Assembly: GCA_011620585.1 (NCBI GenBank)
Contig: WOYV01000024.1
Location: forward strand, 5,150-43,013
DNA: 37,864 bases
Reading direction: 5' to 3'
Source: Draconibacterium sp.
GTDB taxonomy: Bacteria; Bacteroidota; Bacteroidia; Bacteroidales; Prolixibacteraceae
A program made the position numbers and the translations under genes. Under the pieces are notes generated by a model. The model was not told the origin of the DNA. It saw only the letters and a list, made by a program, of their open reading frames with translations, and did no database searches. Shown here piece after piece: positions 34,113 to 37,864 of this stretch (positions within the stretch are counted from its first letter, which is position 1; the number at the start of each line of letters is the position of its first letter).

Positions 34113-35447
34113 TTAGTTTTCCTGGTAAACATGCACATAATCGATATGCATTGATTGTGGAAAAATTGAATTATCGATCCCTTGTGCACCTCCCCAATTG
34201 CCACCAACGGCAACATTAAGAATAAAGAATTGCGGCTTATCAAATGGCCAGTTTTCAGCTGTTTTATATGTTGGGGCGTATCGAAAGGTGATATTATTAA
34301 TATCGTCGACATAAAATATCATTTCTTTTTCTGTCCACATCAAACCATAAATATGATAGTCTTCCTCTGCACTTTGCAGCGCGCGGCTATTCCCACTTCC
34401 ATTCGACCCGTAACCTGCCGGTGTGTGAACCGTTGCATATATTGTATTTGGCATGTATCCAACATATTCCATTATATCGATTTCGCCACAAGCAGGCCAC
34501 CCGGCAGTCCCAATGTCGTTTCCAAGCATCCAGATTGCCGGCCAGATTCCTTTCCCTGATGGCAATTGGGCCCTGATTTCCATTTTCCCGTAAGTAAACT
34601 CATGTTTGCCTTTCGTAATTATTCGGGAAGAAGTATACGAACCTGCCACTTTATAATCGTCGACTTTTAAGGCAGTTATTGTAAGAATTCCGTCTTTTAC
34701 TTCGGTGTTACTCCCGTTTGTATAATTCTGAAGTTCGTTGTTTCCCCAACCCCCGGCCCCGGTTTCGAAGGCCCAATTATTAGTGTTAACAGCATCCCCG
34801 TCAAACTCATCGGCCCACACCAGGCCAAATTTTGAAAAATAACCGGGATCGTCAAGAGCTATTGTTACGGGCTTATTCGATGAATAGGTTTTCCCGTCTT
34901 TTACTACTTTTAATAGGATAGTGTAAGAACCTGCATAAGGGAAATAGGCTACTGCCGAGTTTTCATTTTCAATCACCCTGTTCCGAAATATCCAACTGAA
35001 CGAATCAAAAGTCCCAACCGAAGTATTCTCTAGGTTCACATTATTAGGATGAGCTGCGTCGACACTGAGTGTGAAAGTGACTTCAAAATCGGTTTGCTCA
35101 ATGCTGACCGTTTTTTTCAACGAGCCGCGCCCACCATCTAAACCAATAACCGTTAGCGTAACATCATACTCACCCGCCTGAGGATAATAAACCTCGAACT
35201 GTTCTGATTTCGAAGTGGTTGATTCAGTTTGCCCATTACCAAAATCCCAGTTTAGAATGTGGTATTCACCTTCAGTTTGATTGATAAAGCGAACATGATT
35301 ACCATCTATAAATTCATATATAAATCCGGGAGTGAAGGCAGCCGTTTCGGGTTCCGATTTGCCACAGGCACTCAGAAACAAAATCAAAACCATGGCACTT
35401 AAAAAATATTTAAGAATATTTGTTCTTCCCTTTAATTCATGAATCAT
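34113..35447 (-). CDS. PKD-domain GH16 endo-beta-glucanase lipoprotein
   Basis: A 444-residue lipoprotein: signal with lipobox LSAC (Cys28), two PKD/Ig-like domains (about 40-115, with NWDFGNGQ, and 120-198), then a GH16 catalytic domain (approx. 208-444). The active site GEIDIMEYVG holds Glu322 (nucleophile), Asp324 and Glu327 (acid/base), with the beta-bulge spacing of laminarinase-type enzymes. WADEFDGDAVNTNNWAFETG and GIWPAIWMLG are typical laminarinase blocks. Probable function: surface cleavage of beta-1,3-glucan. Seven bases separate it from the upstream GH16 gene and 21 from the GH3 gene, forming an operon. Confidence 0.92.
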   Translation of the reverse strand: MIHELKGRTNILKYFLSAMVLILFLSACGKSEPETAAFTPGFIYEFIDGNHVRFINQTEGEYHILNWDFGNGQTESTTSKSEQFEVYYPQAGEYDVTLTVIGLDGGRGSLKKTVSIEQTDFEVTFTLSVDAAHPNNVNLENTSVGTFDSFSWIFRNRVIENENSAVAYFPYAGSYTILLKVVKDGKTYSSNKPVTIALDDPGYFSKFGLVWADEFDGDAVNTNNWAFETGAGGWGNNELQNYTNGSNTEVKDGILTITALKVDDYKVAGSYTSSRIITKGKHEFTYGKMEIRAQLPSGKGIWPAIWMLGNDIGTAGWPACGEIDIMEYVGYMPNTIYATVHTPAGYGSNGSGNSRALQSAEEDYHIYGLMWTEKEMIFYVDDINNITFRYAPTYKTAENWPFDKPQFFILNVAVGGNWGGAQGIDNSIFPQSMHIDYVHVYQEN

Positions 35448-35454
35448 ATCTGTT

Positions 35455-36732
35455 TTATTTACTGATAATTAACTGTTTCAAATATACATTTCCCTTTGTT
35501 TCTATTCTAACCAGGTAAATTCCGGGCGGTATTTCCTTCACGCTAAAAGAAGGATTCTCGTTACCCTCGCGTGCAAATTTCTTCAAGACATTACCCCGAA
35601 TGTCTGTTAGATGAATATTATATGCGGAGTTCCCCATATCAGGGAATTCAACACGAACCTGATTTGAAGCAGGATTTGGATAAATTAAAAATTCCTTATT
35701 CAATGAAGTATCGTTGGTACCAACTTGATTATCCAACTGATATACACGCACCCAATCGACAAAAACAGAACAAGGAAATTCAGCCGCCTGGCTTACCGGG
35801 CCACCATAAGTATGATCACTTCCACCAACTCCTGCACTCAGAATTGGATACATTTTATGTTCGAACGGGTGCCATTCATTAAAATGATTGGAATATTCTG
35901 ATACCCCAACTCTTTTCGCATCGATATTTTGTACAGCAAACTGGTCTTCGCCATCGTTGTAAAAAGCTCCACCGTCGTTCAGATAATGAATGTGGTACAC
36001 GTGATCGTCGACAAAAAACTCGATCCGATCGGCGTACCAATCAATTCCGTAGGTATGAAAGCCATAACTTCCCGCATTCGGATCGCTCTCTTCGGGTGGA
36101 TAATTTCCATATCCGGGTTCTGCGGGATTTGGAACTTCGTTGCTCCCATAACTGTAATAAGCGCCCTGATTTCCGTGGTTCCAATCTACCCACTGATTAT
36201 TTTGCCAAAACCAGGCATAATGCACACTGCCAAGATTATGAAAAGGAATGGCCCCAACATATTCCATAATATCAATCTCGCCACCTTGCGGCCACATAAT
36301 GTAATCCCATCCCGATGGAATTTCGGCAGGCATCATCCAAAAAGCAAAGCCCTGACCAATCTGTTTCACATCGCGCGGATAAACCCTTGCCACGATCCGG
36401 TGGCCAGGCCCCCAGGAAAATTTACCGGCGGTATTGACCCTTCCACTGGTATAATTACGGTCGATATAAAATTCATTCCGGGTGGTAATTGCCAAACACC
36501 CACCGTCGGCACCCGGCATGTTATTTTGAAAGCTAATGTTTTGCTCACGGTCGGTGGCACGATCAAGTTGCCCCGTTCCCCAATCACCGTTAACACCTGT
36601 ACCTGTTTCGATATTCCATTTACTCAAGTCGAGTTGTTCGCTGTTAAAATTATCTTCCCATAAAAGTTCTCCAACCTGGGCAAAAACATGCAGGTTTAGC
36701 AAAAAAAACAATATGGAAAAACTGGATTTCAT
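35455..36732 (-). CDS. T9SS-exported GH16 beta-glucanase
   Basis: A 425-residue secreted enzyme with a signal peptide (approx. 1-18, ending HVFA), a GH16 domain with GEIDIMEYVG (Glu152, Asp154, Glu157), and a T9SS C-terminal sorting domain starting FLIYPNPASNQVRVEF (approx. 350) and ending LKQLIISK. The catalytic part is longer between the active site and the C-terminal strands than in the neighbouring GH16 (an aromatic-rich insert YAWFWQNNQWVDWNHGN...), which suggests a different subfamily or product profile. Laminarin-type glucan is the likely substrate given the GH3 partner, but another GH16 substrate cannot be excluded. Confidence 0.9.
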   Translation of the reverse strand: MKSSFSILFFLLNLHVFAQVGELLWEDNFNSEQLDLSKWNIETGTGVNGDWGTGQLDRATDREQNISFQNNMPGADGGCLAITTRNEFYIDRNYTSGRVNTAGKFSWGPGHRIVARVYPRDVKQIGQGFAFWMMPAEIPSGWDYIMWPQGGEIDIMEYVGAIPFHNLGSVHYAWFWQNNQWVDWNHGNQGAYYSYGSNEVPNPAEPGYGNYPPEESDPNAGSYGFHTYGIDWYADRIEFFVDDHVYHIHYLNDGGAFYNDGEDQFAVQNIDAKRVGVSEYSNHFNEWHPFEHKMYPILSAGVGGSDHTYGGPVSQAAEFPCSVFVDWVRVYQLDNQVGTNDTSLNKEFLIYPNPASNQVRVEFPDMGNSAYNIHLTDIRGNVLKKFAREGNENPSFSVKEIPPGIYLVRIETKGNVYLKQLIISK

Positions 36733-36757
36733 CTTGTACTCAAAACCTATTTTGAAA

Positions 36758-36961
36758 TTATAAATCGTTGACTACCTGTTTTACTCGTTTTGCTGTGAGT
36801 TGTAAAAGATAGAAGCCGCTGCCTATTCCGTTCAAATCGACTACTACATTTTTGCTATGGTAATTTATCACATTTTTTTTGTGGGCACTAAAAAGATTCC
36901 CTTGTTGCTGGTTTGTTCTGCGCCCTGACTTGATAACCATATTGAATTTAAACAATTGCAT
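36758..36961 (-). pseudogene. Remnant of a T9SS C-terminal sorting domain
   Basis: The frame encodes NNVVVDLNGIGSGFYLLQLT-like residues (here KNVVVDLNGIGSGFYLLQL) and ends AKRVKQVVNDL, closely resembling the last third of a T9SS sorting domain, with a preceding GNLFSAHKKNV that fits its beta strands. There is no YPNP opening and no catalytic domain, and the frame upstream runs into a terminator hairpin. It probably marks a deleted secreted enzyme or a decayed fusion partner. An ATG at 36961 exists, but a functional short protein seems unlikely. Confidence 0.5.
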
Positions 36962-37010
36962 AACAATAACCGTCTCCAAGGATTCATACATAATGCATGT
37001 AAAAAAAAAT

Positions 37011-37043
37011 GGAGAAAAAAGGGGAGAGTAACTCTCCCCTTTT
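37011..37043 (-). terminator. Intrinsic terminator of the surface lipoprotein gene
   Basis: A near-perfect long hairpin AAAAGGGGAGAG/CTCTCCCCTTTT (37017-37043, three-base TAA-type loop) is followed on the minus strand by six T. It lies 64 bases after the stop at 37107 and separates the binding-protein gene from the GH16 genes. Those genes therefore need their own promoter or read-through; no convincing promoter motif was found in 36733-37010. Confidence 0.8.
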
Positions 37044-37106
37044 ATTGGTTTAATTGGCAAATAAATTAACTGCCAATAACAACTTTACTTCCTAATAAAT
37101 GAAGTC

Positions 37107-37864
37107 CTATTCTGGTCTGAAAACCCAGGTCCAACCAGTTCCACCTGCATTGTTAGACACAAAAAGAACCATTTCATCTTCTGTTAGTGAAACGATTTGG
37201 TAAAACCCGTCAGGATTACCACGTGGTTCTTCAGCTCCTAAAATATTAGAACCATTAATTTTCAATGTTTGATTTGCAACATCCAAAACAAAACTACCTG
37301 TTTCTGCTGTTGCATCAGGTCCAGAATAATACGTGAAGTTTGCAGCTCCATTAAGATCAAAATGCATCCTACCTGCGGCATCAACCGGAGGACAGCAGTC
37401 CCCGGCAGCATTCCACCATAAACCCCATGGATTACCCGGATCAGCCATAAACCACCACATTCCGCCATCAGGAGTAGGGCCGCCATTAAATACCCAGGTT
37501 TTACCAGCAGAAGTGTTCTCGCTTACCAAATCATACCAATCCTGATCTAATGGAGTATCTAATACATCAACTGTTACATCAATTGTTTTTTCGAAGAACT
37601 CGGCACCCAAAGTCCCAACAAAAGTAAAAGTTGATGTTCCCGGGATAGGATAAACAATCTCTACTTTATTTGTTAAGGCTATACCCAAATTGTAGTCCCA
37701 ATAACCAGTAACTCCTGGGGTATTCATACTTAGTTCAATAAGGTTACCGTTGGAGGAGTTTTGGGTAGCATCCAATTCTACCCCTTCAACAGTAGTGCTA
37801 TTTTCAAGGTATTGTTCGTCTACAATTGAATCGCACGATGATACCATAACTATCATCATTACAA
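37107..37864 (-). CDS. Surface glycan-binding lipoprotein of a glucan locus, 5'-truncated
   Basis: The frame is open to the right edge, so the beginning of the signal peptide is cut off. What remains starts MMIVMVSSC, a lipobox whose Cys anchors the protein, then DSIVDEQ. The first domain (approx. 20-95) is PKD-like, with YWDYNLG, ALTNKVEIVYP and ATFTFVG-type strands (here STFTFVG). The second half is rich in Trp (KTWVFNGG, GMWWFMADPGNPWGLWW, GWTWVFRPE) and probably binds sugar rings. Such proteins accompany SusC/SusD transporters in beta-glucan loci, often directly after susD. No enzymatic motif is visible. The binding role is inferred from context and composition. Confidence 0.7.
   Translation of the reverse strand, partial: VMMIVMVSSCDSIVDEQYLENSTTVEGVELDATQNSSNGNLIELSMNTPGVTGYWDYNLGIALTNKVEIVYPIPGTSTFTFVGTLGAEFFEKTIDVTVDVLDTPLDQDWYDLVSENTSAGKTWVFNGGPTPDGGMWWFMADPGNPWGLWWNAAGDCCPPVDAAGRMHFDLNGAANFTYYSGPDATAETGSFVLDVANQTLKINGSNILGAEEPRGNPDGFYQIVSLTEDEMVLFVSNNAGGTGWTWVFRPE

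Noticed and set aside
34088-34312. 74-codon minus-strand ORF between GH16 and GH3
   Set aside because: Out-of-frame overlap with the 3' end of the GH16 gene; no start signal or recognisable content.
35929-36663. 244-codon plus-strand ORF opposite the T9SS GH16 gene
   Set aside because: Low-complexity Ile/Pro/Val-rich translation, fully antisense to an intact GH16 gene.
1-37864. CRISPR arrays, tRNA or rRNA genes, intact transposases, attachment sites
   Set aside because: No regularly spaced direct repeats, cloverleaf-like elements, rRNA-like blocks or transposase motifs were seen by eye. A covariance-model scan would be needed to exclude small RNAs.

Overview
The window looks like chromosomal DNA of a free-living, polysaccharide-degrading member of the Bacteroidota, probably Bacteroidia of the Marinilabiliales/Prolixibacteraceae kind. 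This placement is inferred from gene content, not from a marker gene. The grounds are type IX secretion (T9SS) C-terminal sorting domains on several secreted proteins, lipoproteins with short Bacteroidota-type signal peptides, a glycoside hydrolase cluster with a PKD-type surface lipoprotein, DapL lysine synthesis, a DUF4837 lipoprotein, and many -7 boxes of the Bacteroidota form TAnnTTTG. No rRNA, tRNA, CRISPR array or intact insertion sequence was recognised.

Layout, left to right. 1-554: C-terminal end of an AAA-type ATPase. 740-4674: amino-acid metabolism (dapL, a class I aminotransferase, alanine dehydrogenase). 4939-6370: thyA-folA. 6457-8235: secreted M14 carboxypeptidase-like protein. 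8238-8391: a large imperfect palindrome that fills a convergent gap. 8407-10400 (minus strand): tyrA followed by a DAHP synthase-chorismate mutase fusion. This pair is preceded by an unannotated 20-codon leader ORF packed with Phe and Tyr codons and an intrinsic terminator, which is a textbook attenuator layout. 10642-15827 (minus): two paralogous T9SS-exported HExxH proteins with a 37-residue membrane micropeptide between them. 16418-17866: a divergent GH32 protein that has lost the canonical nucleophile motif. 17948-18655: peptidase E. 18887-23721: M23 peptidase, dxr, rseP, tatA and a DUF4837 lipoprotein.

23745-31735 (minus) is a methionine region. A promoter and an S-box (SAM-I clan) riboswitch precede three overlapping genes (DUF39, NIL/ferredoxin, UPF0280) that form the sulfide-dependent homocysteine pathway known from methanogens and some sulfate reducers. 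A DUF559 gene flanked by C-rich repeats, metH and metF follow. Together these would make homocysteine from aspartate semialdehyde and methylate it to methionine, with SAM feedback at the RNA level.

31851-37864 (minus) is the distal part of a polysaccharide utilisation locus, probably for laminarin-type beta-1,3-glucan: a surface glycan-binding lipoprotein (cut by the window edge), a degraded T9SS domain remnant, two GH16 endoglucanases and a GH3 beta-glucosidase. A susC/susD pair, if present, would lie to the right of the window.
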